A stretch of DNA of 64,000 nt from Bacteroidota bacterium (GCA_030706605.1 JAUZOE010000007.1:72729-136728), one strand, 5' to 3'. Shown: positions 7,458-17,471, numbered from the stretch's first letter. A program made the numbers and translations. The notes: generated by a model not told the origin, from the sequence alone.

Positions 7458-8885
7458 TTATTGTTTAGTTGGCTCCCATTCATCAGTACGAAATGAAGAA
7501 ACCGGAAGTCCTTCAGTACTGAATAAATTACCAACTACGAAATCCTGGAACGCATACCGCACCGCAACAGGTTTAGATACCTGGGGTGAAAATAACGTTA
7601 TTCCAGCCCCGGTAATATTGGCTTCAGCAGGAAAAAACCGCTTGTTAGCACCGGCTACTTCAAAACATGATATTTTTTCCCCGAATGAGGTGATCCCATT
7701 TGGTGCATGATCAAAAGTCAGTTTAACAACTTCTCCATCGATATTCATTTCTTTTAAAACAGGGCTTTGGCCGGTAATTCCTTTAATACCATATGTTCCT
7801 TCTAATGCCAGCATAGCCAGCCGGTTTGATCCCGTTTCTTTGTGCTTAGGATGTATAATGTCCTTCTCTCCAATATCCATAATGCAAGCCATGCCAATAT
7901 TGGGAATAGCGGTCGAAGCTTTTAACTGTGCCTCCCGCAGATATGCAGAACTAAGTCCCCCGGGGCCGTAATCAAAAGGTGCAATCTGCATATAGTAAAA
8001 CGGAAATTCACCAATCCCCCAAAGTGAACGCCAGTTTTGAATAAGTCCGGGCATTAGCTTTTGATATTCCTTAGGTTCGTTTTTGTTCGATTCGCCCTGG
8101 TACCAAATAGCCCCACGAATTCCATAACCAACTATTGGATTAATCATTGCATTGAACAATACGGTCGGTGTTTGTGGTGATAAATTTTCAACCGGTTTTT
8201 TCTCCGGAAGTTTTACCCAATCGAAATTTTTACATCCGCTTTCACTGATCCATGGCTCGATACGCGTGCCTCCCCAACTTGTATTAATAAGACCAATCGG
8301 GACCTTAAGCACTTTATTCAACATCAGCCCGAAATAATAGGCTGTGGCGCTGAATTCTGCTACATTTTCCGGTTCGCACAAACTCCAGTTTCCAGTAAAA
8401 TCATCCAACGGATCAAGACTGGTAGCTTTTTTAACTGTGAAAAGCCGGATATTGGGATTTGTAGATAAAGCAATTGCATCCAACGAACCCAGGACAGGCT
8501 GGTTCCTGTACCCTTTCATTGGCATCTCCATATTCGATTGCCCGGAACAAACCCATACTTCACCAATGAGCACATTTCTCAATATGAAAGGTTTCCCGTC
8601 ACTGATGATAACTTCATATGGCCCACCTGCCTTTGGGGTAGCTACTTTCAACTTCCAGCTTCCATCGGCAGATGCCCTGGTTTTATAGCTTTTGTTGTTC
8701 CAGGAAGTAGTAACTTTTACGGATGAATTTTCCGAGGCTTTGCCCCAGATGGCAGCGTTAGTCTGCTGCTGCATCACCATATTATCGCAAAAAATAGCAG
8801 GTAATTTTATATCAGCAAAGAGTTGAGCTGAATACAGAGCGCTGGTCAAAAAAATGACCAGGACATAACAAGCATTTCGTTTCAT
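7458..8885 (-). CDS. Sialate O-acetylesterase (SASA domain)
   Basis: The frame is open from 8981, but the ATG at 8885 is preferred because it begins a proper signal peptide (MKRNACYV...YSAQLFA); the longer N-terminus has no such logic. The mature protein has an N-terminal beta domain, then the SGNH-like SASA esterase: GQSNMEMP with the catalytic Ser, GAIWYQGESN, and the D-x-x-H dyad in DIIHPKH. Enzymes of this type remove O-acetyl groups from sialic acids or plant glycans in the periplasm. It is preceded by a GH2 glycosidase and followed by the TIM-barrel isomerase in the same direction, consistent with deacetylation before glycan hydrolysis. Confidence 0.9.
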   Translation of the reverse strand: MKRNACYVLVIFLTSALYSAQLFADIKLPAIFCDNMVMQQQTNAAIWGKASENSSVKVTTSWNNKSYKTRASADGSWKLKVATPKAGGPYEVIISDGKPFILRNVLIGEVWVCSGQSNMEMPMKGYRNQPVLGSLDAIALSTNPNIRLFTVKKATSLDPLDDFTGNWSLCEPENVAEFSATAYYFGLMLNKVLKVPIGLINTSWGGTRIEPWISESGCKNFDWVKLPEKKPVENLSPQTPTVLFNAMINPIVGYGIRGAIWYQGESNKNEPKEYQKLMPGLIQNWRSLWGIGEFPFYYMQIAPFDYGPGGLSSAYLREAQLKASTAIPNIGMACIMDIGEKDIIHPKHKETGSNRLAMLALEGTYGIKGITGQSPVLKEMNIDGEVVKLTFDHAPNGITSFGEKISCFEVAGANKRFFPAEANITGAGITLFSPQVSKPVAVRYAFQDFVVGNLFSTEGLPVSSFRTDEWEPTKQ

Positions 8886-9037
8886 TGTGTTTTTGAATAA
8901 ATGGATATATAATTTACATCCATAAATATAAGGCATTAAAATATCACCCAAAAAATAAATTGCTTTATTGAACAACAGCATCTGATATCGGATAGTCTTT
9001 TATCAGTAACTAATTCCTATCTGAACTGAAATTCACA

Positions 9038-11659
9038 CTAATTAATCTCAGTACATTGTTCTTTTACATTCCAGCCATATAATTCTACTAATGCTTTTTC
9101 ATTACCAACCGTCGTATAATCAATAATTATTTTTTTCTGTTCTCCCGGTAAGACCGAAATATAATTGTCACTATAGAATGCAGGTAATATCCTTTCTTTT
9201 GTTGTAGCATTTACGAGCGAAAGCCTGTTAAAAAATGCTATCGGGTTATCTTTTGCATTACTGATTATTACTTCAACTTTCCCTTTTTCTGTCTGGTTTG
9301 CTTTAATGCTCACTGCTGCTTTTTTCATTTCCTGAAGGCCGAAGTAGTTGCCTGATGCATCAGGCAGCCAATATAAATTATCATTCAGCAAATTTTTGTT
9401 TTCATCAAGCAATGACAAATAAAGAAATACTCCTTTGTCTTTGCCTAATTTGTCCAATGCTCTTTTTACAGAGAGATATTTTTTGGAACAGGTAGGCTCA
9501 ATCTCTGAAAACACCTGGGTGAGCAAAGTTTCTTTGCCTTCCATATCATAGGCTTCTACCTTTAGCATGATATTATGCTTCGCTGTAAAAGTATTATTGG
9601 CAATCATTACCATTCCGTCTGCCGGGTTATACATAACATGAAATGGTGCACTACCGTTATGCAGGCCATATAAACATGCATTAGGATCTAAATAATAATC
9701 ATACATCTGGCCACGCATTGCAGTCCATGGATTTTGTGTTTTCCAAATAATTGTCCCCGTGTACCATTCCCACATATGTGCGCTGAAACCTTCCATCAAA
9801 GCGCGGTATTGATCATAATTCAACAGTTGAGCTTTTTGGGAAAAATCTTTTACATCTTTTGGTTTGCCGTAGTCATCAATATATTGATCGTAGCCAATGT
9901 ATTTGTGATATTGCCAGACAGAATCAATTTTTCGGGAAGTGTAATCAGGCACTGTCATATTTTCTTTCGGAATAAATCTTTCCAGGGATGTGTAATCGCC
10001 TATGCCTACCGAACCGACTTCTGAGTTAAAAGGAAATGTTTGATGTTCCCAAAAAGTTTTTACATTTTGAATTCCATAAGGACCATCGCCATTGCCACCA
10101 AAAGGATTATAAGACATGCTGTCTGAATTGGAATATTCGATCAGGTATCTTGTGCCGTCTAATTGAGGCATTATTGAATCACGCATCGCAACAAGAATAT
10201 CTTCAGGTGGTGTTATCTCATTGCCGCCACACCACAATGCCAATGAAGGATGGTTACGAATCATCTTCACCTGGTCTGCAACTGATTCAAGAAATAATTG
10301 ATGATCATCGGGATACTTCCTTCTTGTCAATTGGTCCTCTTTTTTCTTTGGGTCAAGCCAACGGCCATTGCAATCGCCGGAATTCCAGAAATCCTGCATC
10401 ACCAGTAAACCATATTTATCGCAGGCATTATAAAATTCAGGGCGCTCAGTTAATGCACCACCCCAAACGCGGATTAGATTTAAGTTCATGTCGCGGTGAA
10501 ATCTTATTTCAGCATCATAACGTGCATCAGAAAAACGAAGCATCTCGTCGGAGATTATCCAGTTACCTCCTTTAATAAAAATCCGCTGGCCATTTACTAA
10601 TACTTCACGGCTGCGCGTTTCGGTATTCCAGATTGCATTTATTTCACGAACGCCAAACTGTACATGTTCTACATCACTTGTTATGGAAGCGTCAGTAATA
10701 AACTTTACATCAATCCCATATAAAAATTGCGCACCATAACCATTAGGCCACCAAAGTTTTGGATCCTGCAATATATGATCCGGCATGGACACCGTAATAT
10801 TTGCTCCTGGTGCAATAGAAACAATTTTCGATATTTTCTCACCATCTAAATCATACTGTAACACTCCCTGTATTTCTTTATCACTTGCATTCAATAATTC
10901 AGCAGAAACTTTGAGGGTAGCAGGGGCTTGCTTTCCTGCAACCCATCTTTTCCCCGGCACTAGTGTAATCACATGAACATTCTGCACATTTATAGCATTT
11001 GTTTTCTCAATAGTCACTTTATCCCAGATTCCTGTATTACGATCTCTCACAGGTTGAATCCAGTCCCAGCCGGCAACATATTGGTGAGAAACATTTTTTG
11101 CAATAGTACCATCTCCTCCCTGTCCACCATTAGGATTGCCGACAGGATCGGGAGGGAACACAATTACTGCTAACCGGTTCTTACCATCTTTAGCGAGCCA
11201 TTTGGTAATATTATATTCCTGTCGCAAAAACATTCCATAAAATCTTTTATGATTCAATTTATGCCCGTTCAAAAAAACATCACAACTATAATTGATACCC
11301 CTGAAGTGAAGCCATACCTGATCTTCAGCGACAACGGGTTTCTCTGTAAAATCTTTGACAAACCAATAAGTATAATAATCCATTCCTGTATTATAGATGT
11401 CAGGAATCTTTTCATTATTCATTCCATAAAAAGGATCGGGAATCATTTTATTATTGAGCATAGTGGTAAGAACCGTTCCGGGAACTGTGGCTTTCATAAA
11501 CCCGGTTAGTCTGTAAGATGGCTCTGAAATTTTTCCACCATCATCTTTTACATTTTTTACGTTAATGCATTTCCAGCCTTCATTTAGTTCATATTTTTGA
11601 GCATGAACTGAGAATGAAAATAGACAAGCTGCTAAAAAAAATAAATTAAAGATTCTCAT
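9038..11659 (-). CDS. Exported GH2 glycoside hydrolase (beta-mannosidase / exo-glucosaminidase-like)
   Basis: The frame is open from 11713, but the ATG at 11659 starts a clear signal peptide (MRIFNLFFLAACLFSFSVHAQ), giving 873 residues. GH2 architecture: N-terminal sugar-binding sandwich (WLHFRGINYSCDVFLNG), immunoglobulin-like domain, TIM barrel (GGNWIISDEML, NLIRVWGGALTE, MQDFWNSGDCNG), then C-terminal beta domains. The acid/base Glu is E481 in WCGGNE and the nucleophile is probably E547 in PFNSEVG. The QDFW and FNSE patterns favour the beta-mannosidase / exo-beta-glucosaminidase branch over beta-galactosidases. It is first in the leftward series with the esterase and isomerase. Confidence 0.9.
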   Translation of the reverse strand: MRIFNLFFLAACLFSFSVHAQKYELNEGWKCINVKNVKDDGGKISEPSYRLTGFMKATVPGTVLTTMLNNKMIPDPFYGMNNEKIPDIYNTGMDYYTYWFVKDFTEKPVVAEDQVWLHFRGINYSCDVFLNGHKLNHKRFYGMFLRQEYNITKWLAKDGKNRLAVIVFPPDPVGNPNGGQGGDGTIAKNVSHQYVAGWDWIQPVRDRNTGIWDKVTIEKTNAINVQNVHVITLVPGKRWVAGKQAPATLKVSAELLNASDKEIQGVLQYDLDGEKISKIVSIAPGANITVSMPDHILQDPKLWWPNGYGAQFLYGIDVKFITDASITSDVEHVQFGVREINAIWNTETRSREVLVNGQRIFIKGGNWIISDEMLRFSDARYDAEIRFHRDMNLNLIRVWGGALTERPEFYNACDKYGLLVMQDFWNSGDCNGRWLDPKKKEDQLTRRKYPDDHQLFLESVADQVKMIRNHPSLALWCGGNEITPPEDILVAMRDSIMPQLDGTRYLIEYSNSDSMSYNPFGGNGDGPYGIQNVKTFWEHQTFPFNSEVGSVGIGDYTSLERFIPKENMTVPDYTSRKIDSVWQYHKYIGYDQYIDDYGKPKDVKDFSQKAQLLNYDQYRALMEGFSAHMWEWYTGTIIWKTQNPWTAMRGQMYDYYLDPNACLYGLHNGSAPFHVMYNPADGMVMIANNTFTAKHNIMLKVEAYDMEGKETLLTQVFSEIEPTCSKKYLSVKRALDKLGKDKGVFLYLSLLDENKNLLNDNLYWLPDASGNYFGLQEMKKAAVSIKANQTEKGKVEVIISNAKDNPIAFFNRLSLVNATTKERILPAFYSDNYISVLPGEQKKIIIDYTTVGNEKALVELYGWNVKEQCTEIN

Positions 11660-12057
11660 ATACTTTTTGTTGATAAAAAATATATTTCCGGCAAGTGTTT
11701 CATTTTTATCCATATTTTCTGTTTTTAAAAATTCCCGGTTTGCAAGAATTCCCGATAATTGACTTACTAAAACAAGAATGAGCCTGTTAAAAATAGCAGC
11801 AAAAAAATAAGAACGAAAGAACCAATTTTGAATTCTAAATCACTAATCTATGAAATTTAAAAAAAGTGAGAGATGTATTTACGGGAAAAGGAACCACAAT
11901 ATCATGGAATAATTCCTTTGAATATAAAATCATAAGCTTACTAAAAATGAACTTTATAGCTTTAAAATCGATTCAAAAGCAACTACTCTATTTATCTTTA
12001 TGAAATAAATAAAACTTAAATTATTACTGTTTCAATACAGGATTATTTTATAAAATC
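11660..12057. other. Intergenic region upstream of the GH2 gene
   Basis: AT-rich with no ORF of note. It should contain the promoter of the leftward GH2 series, and it separates that series from the beta-propeller gene. No clear operator or terminator hairpin was seen. Confidence 0.4.
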
Positions 12058-13059
12058 TTAATGCTTTTTCACTACCAAAACCTGGAAACTACCAGTAACC
12101 ATTGGTGGTCGTCTTTCTCCATTTACTGCAGGTTTAAAATCGGCAGTGGGTAAATAAGCAATATGAGTAGCTGGGTCAATTGTCATTGTTCTGGCACCTC
12201 TTTTTGTTGGCACATTTTCTAAAACCTCAAATTTATCTTTTGAAATTTCTTTAATTACAGTAAGGGTTCCTTCACCATTTGATGAATAAACATAATTCAA
12301 TTTAGGATCAAATGCTGTACCATCACAGCCATTACCAGTTGCTGCAGTACTAACCACTTTCCCGTTTTCTGCATCTACCACAACAAGCATTTTATTATCA
12401 CATCCGGCAAACAATCGTTTTGTTTTTCGGTCAATTGCTAACCCGGAAGGAGATTCACCCGGTGAAACAGACCAGGTATTTTCTACATTCAAATTCTTTA
12501 TATCAATTTCACTTATTGCACTTTTATTTTCAATATTTACAAATACCTTACCCGCACCATTGCTCACTGCAGTTTCGGGTTTGCCGCTCAGGGCAATAGT
12601 ACCCATCACTTTATCTGTTGAAGGATCAATTATTGAAAGGCTACTACTTCTGCCATTGCAGGTAATAATTCTTTTTGAATAATCATCATAAAAAATCGCA
12701 TCGGGATTATCGCCCGTTGCTACCTGTCCTAATATCTTATTAGTTGTAAGATCAAACACAGTTACATTATTCAACCTCCCATTACTAGTATACCCTTTGT
12801 TCAGGGCATTTACAAAAGCAATCCCATGAACACCTGTAGTATTGGGAATAACGCCAAGTGAATCACCATTTCTTTTATCAAGGATATTTACCTGGTTGCC
12901 ATGTGATACGTACAAATTATTTTTATTAATGGCGATATAATCCCACCCGCCATTGCTTGCAATATGAAAACTATCTGCTAAATGATATCCCGATAATTGG
13001 GCAAATGTGTTTCCTTTTAATAAGATCAAAAGCGAAAAAGTGATTAGTATTTTTTTCAT
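12058..13059 (-). CDS. Exported YncE-like beta-propeller protein
   Basis: 333 residues with a Sec signal ending near TFAQ. The body is a run of YVTN / cytochrome-d1-like propeller blades of ~40 residues, seen as repeats such as GNQVNILDKRNGDSLGVIP, VTVFDLTTNKILGQV, LSIIDPSTDKVMGTI and VVVDAENGKVVST. No haem-binding or catalytic motif is apparent; these proteins usually bind ligands or partners in the periplasm. It is transcribed leftward and apparently on its own. Confidence 0.82.
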   Translation of the reverse strand: MKKILITFSLLILLKGNTFAQLSGYHLADSFHIASNGGWDYIAINKNNLYVSHGNQVNILDKRNGDSLGVIPNTTGVHGIAFVNALNKGYTSNGRLNNVTVFDLTTNKILGQVATGDNPDAIFYDDYSKRIITCNGRSSSLSIIDPSTDKVMGTIALSGKPETAVSNGAGKVFVNIENKSAISEIDIKNLNVENTWSVSPGESPSGLAIDRKTKRLFAGCDNKMLVVVDAENGKVVSTAATGNGCDGTAFDPKLNYVYSSNGEGTLTVIKEISKDKFEVLENVPTKRGARTMTIDPATHIAYLPTADFKPAVNGERRPPMVTGSFQVLVVKKH

Positions 13060-13406
13060 TGCAAAAAGTTTTTTTATAAAATCATCTCAAATTAAATACT
13101 AATTCTGAAGACAATTTGAAGTTGTTATTTTTAGTATTATCTCCTCTCCCACCCTTTACATACTATTGAATAAAGATTTTTACAATGGCGCACCAGAATT
13201 AAATAACATTAATTTTCCATTTTTCATTTTCTCTTCATGTTGGGGTTTTAGGTTTGCCGTGCAATCAATTATTAAACACTAGAACAAAAAACATGAACAC
13301 CGGGAAAGAAGAAAAAAGTAATTTTTCAAATTTCATTTTCCCTTCATCTTCGGCTTCTACTTTTGTTTTTGTAATTATTAAACGCTTAACCTTAAAAACA
13401 AGAATC
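13060..13406. promoter_or_regulatory. Divergent intergenic region with a degenerate duplication
   Basis: The region separates the leftward propeller gene from the rightward secreted-protein operon. Two related segments, ~13222-13295 and ~13331-13409, each carry TTTCATTTTCyCTTCAT, then AATTATTAAAC 42-45 bases later, then an A-rich stretch and ATGAA. The first ends at an in-frame ATG (13293), the second at the ATG of the real gene (13407). This looks like an old tandem duplication of leader plus start. Confidence 0.45.
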
Positions 13407-14078
13407 ATGAAAAAGACATTATTAATTTCGACAGCTTTCTTTTTGTCAGCAGCTTCATTTGCTCAAACAAAAGTAACCAACAGTGAAGCCCTTAAAGGCC
13501 AAACAGGCATTCAGCATAACAATGCCGGTACCCAGGTGAATAGTTCAGAAAACGCTTCCTCTGCAACCACTATTCATACCGATATTGTAAAGAATGCAAA
13601 GAATGGTTCCACCGCTAAAATAAAAGAAGAAAACCAGGCGATGGCTGCTGAAAAACAAGCTTTAGCTGCAAAAGCTAAAGCAAAAGGCCAACAGACTGCA
13701 ATGACTGCGTCTCAGTATCATTCTGTTTCAGCTTCAGCAAATTCGAATTCAAGTGCAAATGCGTCTGTGAACGACAATAATCTAAAAGGAAATTCGTCTA
13801 TTAACGGTAGTGGAAGCGCATCCACCGGGCAAACAAACATTAGTACCGGTGAATTGAAAAGTGGTGTAAAGCAAAGTGTTCATGCAACATTAAAAGGTGC
13901 TAACCGTTCGCAGGTAGCAGTTAATAGAACTGCTTCTAATTCGACCACTAAGATCAATGCTGCTTCAAAAACAGCAGTGCGTACGGGAACTGCTTCTGTT
14001 AAACAGGTTCATGTAAAACCTGTAAGAGTAAAAACAGGTGTACAAGTAAGAACTGTTGCCGGAATCGGGATCAAATAA
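13407..14078 (+). CDS. Exported Ser/Asn/Ala-rich hypothetical protein
   Basis: The frame opens at 13254, but the ATG at 13407 starts a textbook signal peptide (MKKTLLISTAFFLSAASFAQ), so that start is used (223 residues). The mature protein has low complexity: Ala/Ser/Asn/Lys/Thr-rich, with a short charged helix-like stretch (residues ~70-95, KIKEENQAMAAEKQALAAKAK) and an Asn/Ser-rich spacer; the C-terminus is basic with VKQVHVKPVRVKTGVQV. I do not recognise a family. The Lys-Pro-Val style of the tail recurs in the next gene. It is followed by a terminator, so downstream genes may depend on read-through. Confidence 0.72.
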   Translation: MKKTLLISTAFFLSAASFAQTKVTNSEALKGQTGIQHNNAGTQVNSSENASSATTIHTDIVKNAKNGSTAKIKEENQAMAAEKQALAAKAKAKGQQTAMTASQYHSVSASANSNSSANASVNDNNLKGNSSINGSGSASTGQTNISTGELKSGVKQSVHATLKGANRSQVAVNRTASNSTTKINAASKTAVRTGTASVKQVHVKPVRVKTGVQVRTVAGIGIK

Positions 14079-14087
14079 AATATCACT

Positions 14088-14121
14088 ACAGGTTTTGCAA
14101 CACGTTGCAAAACCTGTTTTT
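14088..14121 (+). terminator. Intrinsic terminator or attenuator inside the secreted-protein/two-component series
   Basis: ACAGGTTTTGCAA (14088-14100) and TTGCAAAACCTGT (14105-14117) form a perfect 13 bp stem with loop CACG, followed by a T-run. It sits between two co-directional genes 55 bp apart, so it probably lowers expression of the downstream genes relative to the first. Confidence 0.8.
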
Positions 14122-14133
14122 TAAATTACAAAA

Positions 14134-14484
14134 ATGAAAAGAAGATTTATTTTGAAAGGGTTCATAGTTATTTTTTGCATGTTGACATTCCCGCAGTTGA
14201 CAATGGCAAAAGGTGGTAAACCTTTACCCGGTATAAAAATGGATTATGGAATGATCACACGCGTGATTGCAGATACTACACTTCCCGAAACAGCAAAAAA
14301 ATCTACCGATAAGAAAGAAGGAAAATCGGATGAACAAATCCCGGTGCAGGTAGTTAAAGTAATTCCACTTGCAAGACGACAACCCATACCTGTTCCGGTA
14401 AAAGTGAACGTAAAACCGGTTAAAATCATCCAACCAAAAATTATTAAACCCGTTATTAAACCTGTGATTAGAATACTTCATTAG
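14134..14484 (+). CDS. Small exported Lys/Pro/Val-rich hypothetical protein
   Basis: 116 residues. An N-terminal signal (basic MKRRFILKG, then a hydrophobic core ending around TMAKGG) precedes an extended, low-complexity chain rich in Lys, Pro, Val and Ile, with the tail pattern VPVKVNVKPVKIIQPKIIKP. No known domain. It could be a periplasmic linker or cell-wall-associated peptide; that is speculation. It lies between the first secreted protein and the barrel-like protein, all rightward, and starts 13 bp after a terminator stem. Confidence 0.65.
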   Translation: MKRRFILKGFIVIFCMLTFPQLTMAKGGKPLPGIKMDYGMITRVIADTTLPETAKKSTDKKEGKSDEQIPVQVVKVIPLARRQPIPVPVKVNVKPVKIIQPKIIKPVIKPVIRILH

Positions 14485-14503
14485 ACTAATAATATATAAC
14501 CTC

Positions 14504-15355
14504 ATGAAATCAATTATTTTATTTACTATGCTCGGTATGAGCAGTGCATTTTGTTTCGGACAATCCGATAGCACAGCGAATGATAGCATCCCGGCAAAAT
14601 CTACATTAACCCTGGCTGCAGTGTATGCAAATGATGCCAGTTATTACGGACAAAAAGCACAGCAAGCAAACCCTTACGTTGCAATAGCAGCCAATTATCA
14701 GCTAAAATCAGGATTTTATTTTACTGCTCAATCCTATAAACTTTTAAATGACAATACGTCTCCAGTTTCAACAACCGCTATTGGTGCAGGTATTAATTTT
14801 AAACTCGGTAAAAAGTTGACAACGGATTTAAGTTACAGCCATAGCTTTTATCCTTCTTACTCACCATTACTCCAGGCTGCCAATGTTGATAATGCTAGCC
14901 TTGTTATCTCGTACGATGGTTGGATAAAACCAAGTCTGACCGGTGATTATGCTTTTGGCAAAACAAGTGATGCTTTTGTGACAGGAGGACTTTCGAAATC
15001 AATTAATCTTTTCAGCATTAGCCAAAAGGATATTGTAACGGTTAGCCCTTCTGCAGATGTGGTTGCAGGTACCCAGCATTTTTATCAAACCTATATCACG
15101 CAAAAGAAATTGCATGACAGTATTTTAGGAATTGCACCAATTCCGGTTTTGGGTAATCCTTCTTCAAGCTATACCGATACTGTTGCTACAACGAGCTTTA
15201 ATGTATTATCTTATAATTTTAAAATTCCACTTGCTTATAACAGATCTCATTATGTACTTCAGGCAGAGTACCAGTTGTCTTTATTAAGCAACCACGTAGC
15301 AGCAGCTAATAAAGTAAATTCTTTTTTAACTTTCAGTTTTTATTACCAGTTCTGA
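14504..15355 (+). CDS. Putative outer-membrane beta-barrel protein
   Basis: 283 residues with a Sec signal ending CFGQ (~20). The mature chain alternates polar and hydrophobic residues in stretches such as FKLGKKLTTDLSYSH and ends in FLTFSFYYQF; a C-terminal aromatic Phe is typical of Bam-inserted barrels. No family name can be given. It is separated from the response regulator by only 4 bases, implying co-transcription with the two-component system; it may be the sensed or regulated envelope component. Confidence 0.7.
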   Translation: MKSIILFTMLGMSSAFCFGQSDSTANDSIPAKSTLTLAAVYANDASYYGQKAQQANPYVAIAANYQLKSGFYFTAQSYKLLNDNTSPVSTTAIGAGINFKLGKKLTTDLSYSHSFYPSYSPLLQAANVDNASLVISYDGWIKPSLTGDYAFGKTSDAFVTGGLSKSINLFSISQKDIVTVSPSADVVAGTQHFYQTYITQKKLHDSILGIAPIPVLGNPSSSYTDTVATTSFNVLSYNFKIPLAYNRSHYVLQAEYQLSLLSNHVAAANKVNSFLTFSFYYQF

Positions 15356-15359
15356 TATT

Positions 15360-16034
15360 ATGAAAACACTGATCATTGAAGATGAAAGATCGCTCGCGCG
15401 TGAAATCAAACTTTTTTTAGAAAAAGCATTTTATCTCTGCGATAGTGCTTATAATGTTGCTGAGGCAAAAAAGCTGATGATTGATAATGAATATGATTTT
15501 ATTCTGCTCGATCTTGGCTTACCTGATGGAGATGGCCTAGAACTTTTAGATGAGACTAAAAAAATGTGCCCTTCTGCATCCTATATTATTCTTACCGCAC
15601 GCGGTGATCTTGAAGATCGTATAAAAGGATTGGATCTTGGTGCTGATGATTATCTTCCTAAACCTTTTTCATTGCTTGAATTGCAGTCAAGGATGCAGGC
15701 GATCACACGTCGCAAATCCGGCAATAATGATCCTGTAATGGAATTAGGTGATTTTAGTATTGATCTTAATAAACGAACAGTTTATTTTGAGGAGAAAGAG
15801 ATAGAATTATCAAGAAAAGAATTTGACCTGCTGAGTTATATGATCCTTCACAAAAACAGGCCCCTTACGCGGTTGCAATTGAGCGAACATATATGGGGAA
15901 ATTTTTCGGACGATGATTATGATTCAAATTTTATTGATGTACACATTAAAAACATAAGGAAAAAGATGAGCGCTCTTGCACCGGTTGATTGGTTGCAAAC
16001 GCTTCGTGGAATTGGTTATAAAATAAAAATTTAG
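15360..16034 (+). CDS. OmpR/PhoB-family response regulator
   Basis: 224 residues. Receiver domain 1-~118 with the acidic pair E7-D8, phosphoacceptor D51 (FILLDLGLPDGDG) and the KP motif (LPKPFS). A winged-helix OmpR-type DNA-binding domain follows at ~128-222, with ELSRKEFDLLSYMILHKNR and the terminal LRGIGYKI. A typical full-length member. It is followed after 2 bp by its kinase gene. Confidence 0.95.
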   Translation: MKTLIIEDERSLAREIKLFLEKAFYLCDSAYNVAEAKKLMIDNEYDFILLDLGLPDGDGLELLDETKKMCPSASYIILTARGDLEDRIKGLDLGADDYLPKPFSLLELQSRMQAITRRKSGNNDPVMELGDFSIDLNKRTVYFEEKEIELSRKEFDLLSYMILHKNRPLTRLQLSEHIWGNFSDDDYDSNFIDVHIKNIRKKMSALAPVDWLQTLRGIGYKIKI

Positions 16035-16036
16035 TA

Positions 16037-17365
16037 GTGAAACTGCTTTCAAAACTTACCCTTTTTATCACGCTTTCCAAACTGCTGATTGTAGTGTTGT
16101 TCGTGTTGCTGCTTCCTTCATTGGTGGGCTATGTAAGTTTTCAATACAGTAATTATTACCTGCGGCAACAAAAGCAAAAAGTTCTTTCAGAAATCAAACA
16201 AAATGGCATTGACTATTACCTGCAGGGCGACAGCGCTTATGCGAGTTATACCATGTTGAAGGAAGAATATATTTCCATTCTTCCTGCAGAAAATGAAATG
16301 GTTCGCGATACTATTGAAACTTCAAAAAGGGTAGTAGGAGGGGACACACTTACCTATCGTATTTTAACTCATGAATTAACCGGTGCTCCTAAAAATTATA
16401 TTCTTGAAATTGGGAAAACCACTTCTACCATCGGTGAATACAATAACCTGTTGCAGCGCTTTACCTTGTATATTTTAATCGGTTTGATCGCTTTAAGTAT
16501 TGTGGTCGATCTTATTTATACCAATATATTAATAAGGCCGCTCACCAAAATTGTAAAGACGAAATTATTGAACCGAAAATTTCCATTTAAGGAACCGCTT
16601 TCTCCAATAAAAACATCTACTACTGACTTCCAAATTCTAGATCGTTCACTGATTGACTTAATGGAAAAAATTCATGAAGCTTTTGATAAAGAAAGAGAAT
16701 TTACATCTAATGCTTCACATGAACTGATGACTCCCATCAGCATCCTTCAATCAAATGTTGAAAACCTGATGATGGAAGAAGATATAAGTGATGAGATGCA
16801 GGATAAGATATCTGCAATGATGCGAACGCTTAACCGCCTTAAAAAAATTGTGAATTCGTTGCTTTATATTTCGCGGATAGAGAATGACCAGTTTGCAAAA
16901 AGCGACACAGTAAATGTTCATGAATTAATCACTGAAATGATGGAGGAACTTTCTTACCGGCTGGAGACTAAGTCCATTCAATTTACCAATACAGTTTCAA
17001 AAAATGTAAAAATTAGACAAGTAAACCACGATCTCTTTTTTCAAATGCTCTACAATCTGGTTAACAATGCTATCCGGTATAATAAAGAAAATGGAACCAT
17101 TACTTTGAGTGATCAATATATACGCGGGAAGCGCTACCGGTTATTTATAATAGATAGCGGCGCCGGTATTAAACCGGAAGAAATGGGAACCATTTTTAAC
17201 CGATTTAAAAAATCAGGTAAGGCTGACAGTGAAGGATACGGGCTTGGCTTATCTATTGTAAAAAGTATCACACTATTCCTTGGCTTTGAAATAAAAGTTA
17301 GCTCCGAATACGGAAAAGGAACTGTTTTTAGCATAGAGATTCCACAAGAAAAGGTAGAAATATAA
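16037..17365 (+). CDS. Membrane sensor histidine kinase
   Basis: 442 residues from a GTG start placed 2 bases after the regulator's stop codon, which implies translational coupling. Two membrane segments (residues ~8-32 and ~142-164) enclose a ~110-residue periplasmic sensor region without a recognised fold. The HisKA domain carries H228 (ASHELMTP). The ATPase domain shows the N box (NLVNNAIRYN), G1 (DSGAGI) and G2 (GYGLGLSIV). It should phosphorylate the adjacent OmpR-type regulator. Confidence 0.94.
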   Translation: MKLLSKLTLFITLSKLLIVVLFVLLLPSLVGYVSFQYSNYYLRQQKQKVLSEIKQNGIDYYLQGDSAYASYTMLKEEYISILPAENEMVRDTIETSKRVVGGDTLTYRILTHELTGAPKNYILEIGKTTSTIGEYNNLLQRFTLYILIGLIALSIVVDLIYTNILIRPLTKIVKTKLLNRKFPFKEPLSPIKTSTTDFQILDRSLIDLMEKIHEAFDKEREFTSNASHELMTPISILQSNVENLMMEEDISDEMQDKISAMMRTLNRLKKIVNSLLYISRIENDQFAKSDTVNVHELITEMMEELSYRLETKSIQFTNTVSKNVKIRQVNHDLFFQMLYNLVNNAIRYNKENGTITLSDQYIRGKRYRLFIIDSGAGIKPEEMGTIFNRFKKSGKADSEGYGLGLSIVKSITLFLGFEIKVSSEYGKGTVFSIEIPQEKVEI

Positions 17366-17471
17366 GATATAAGAAAAGTGATAAAAAAGAATCATTTATG
17401 GTTGCAATAAAGTTTTCCTTAGAAAGTCAATATGCATTTATCCCAAAAATTTCTCTAACTATCCTAATTCA

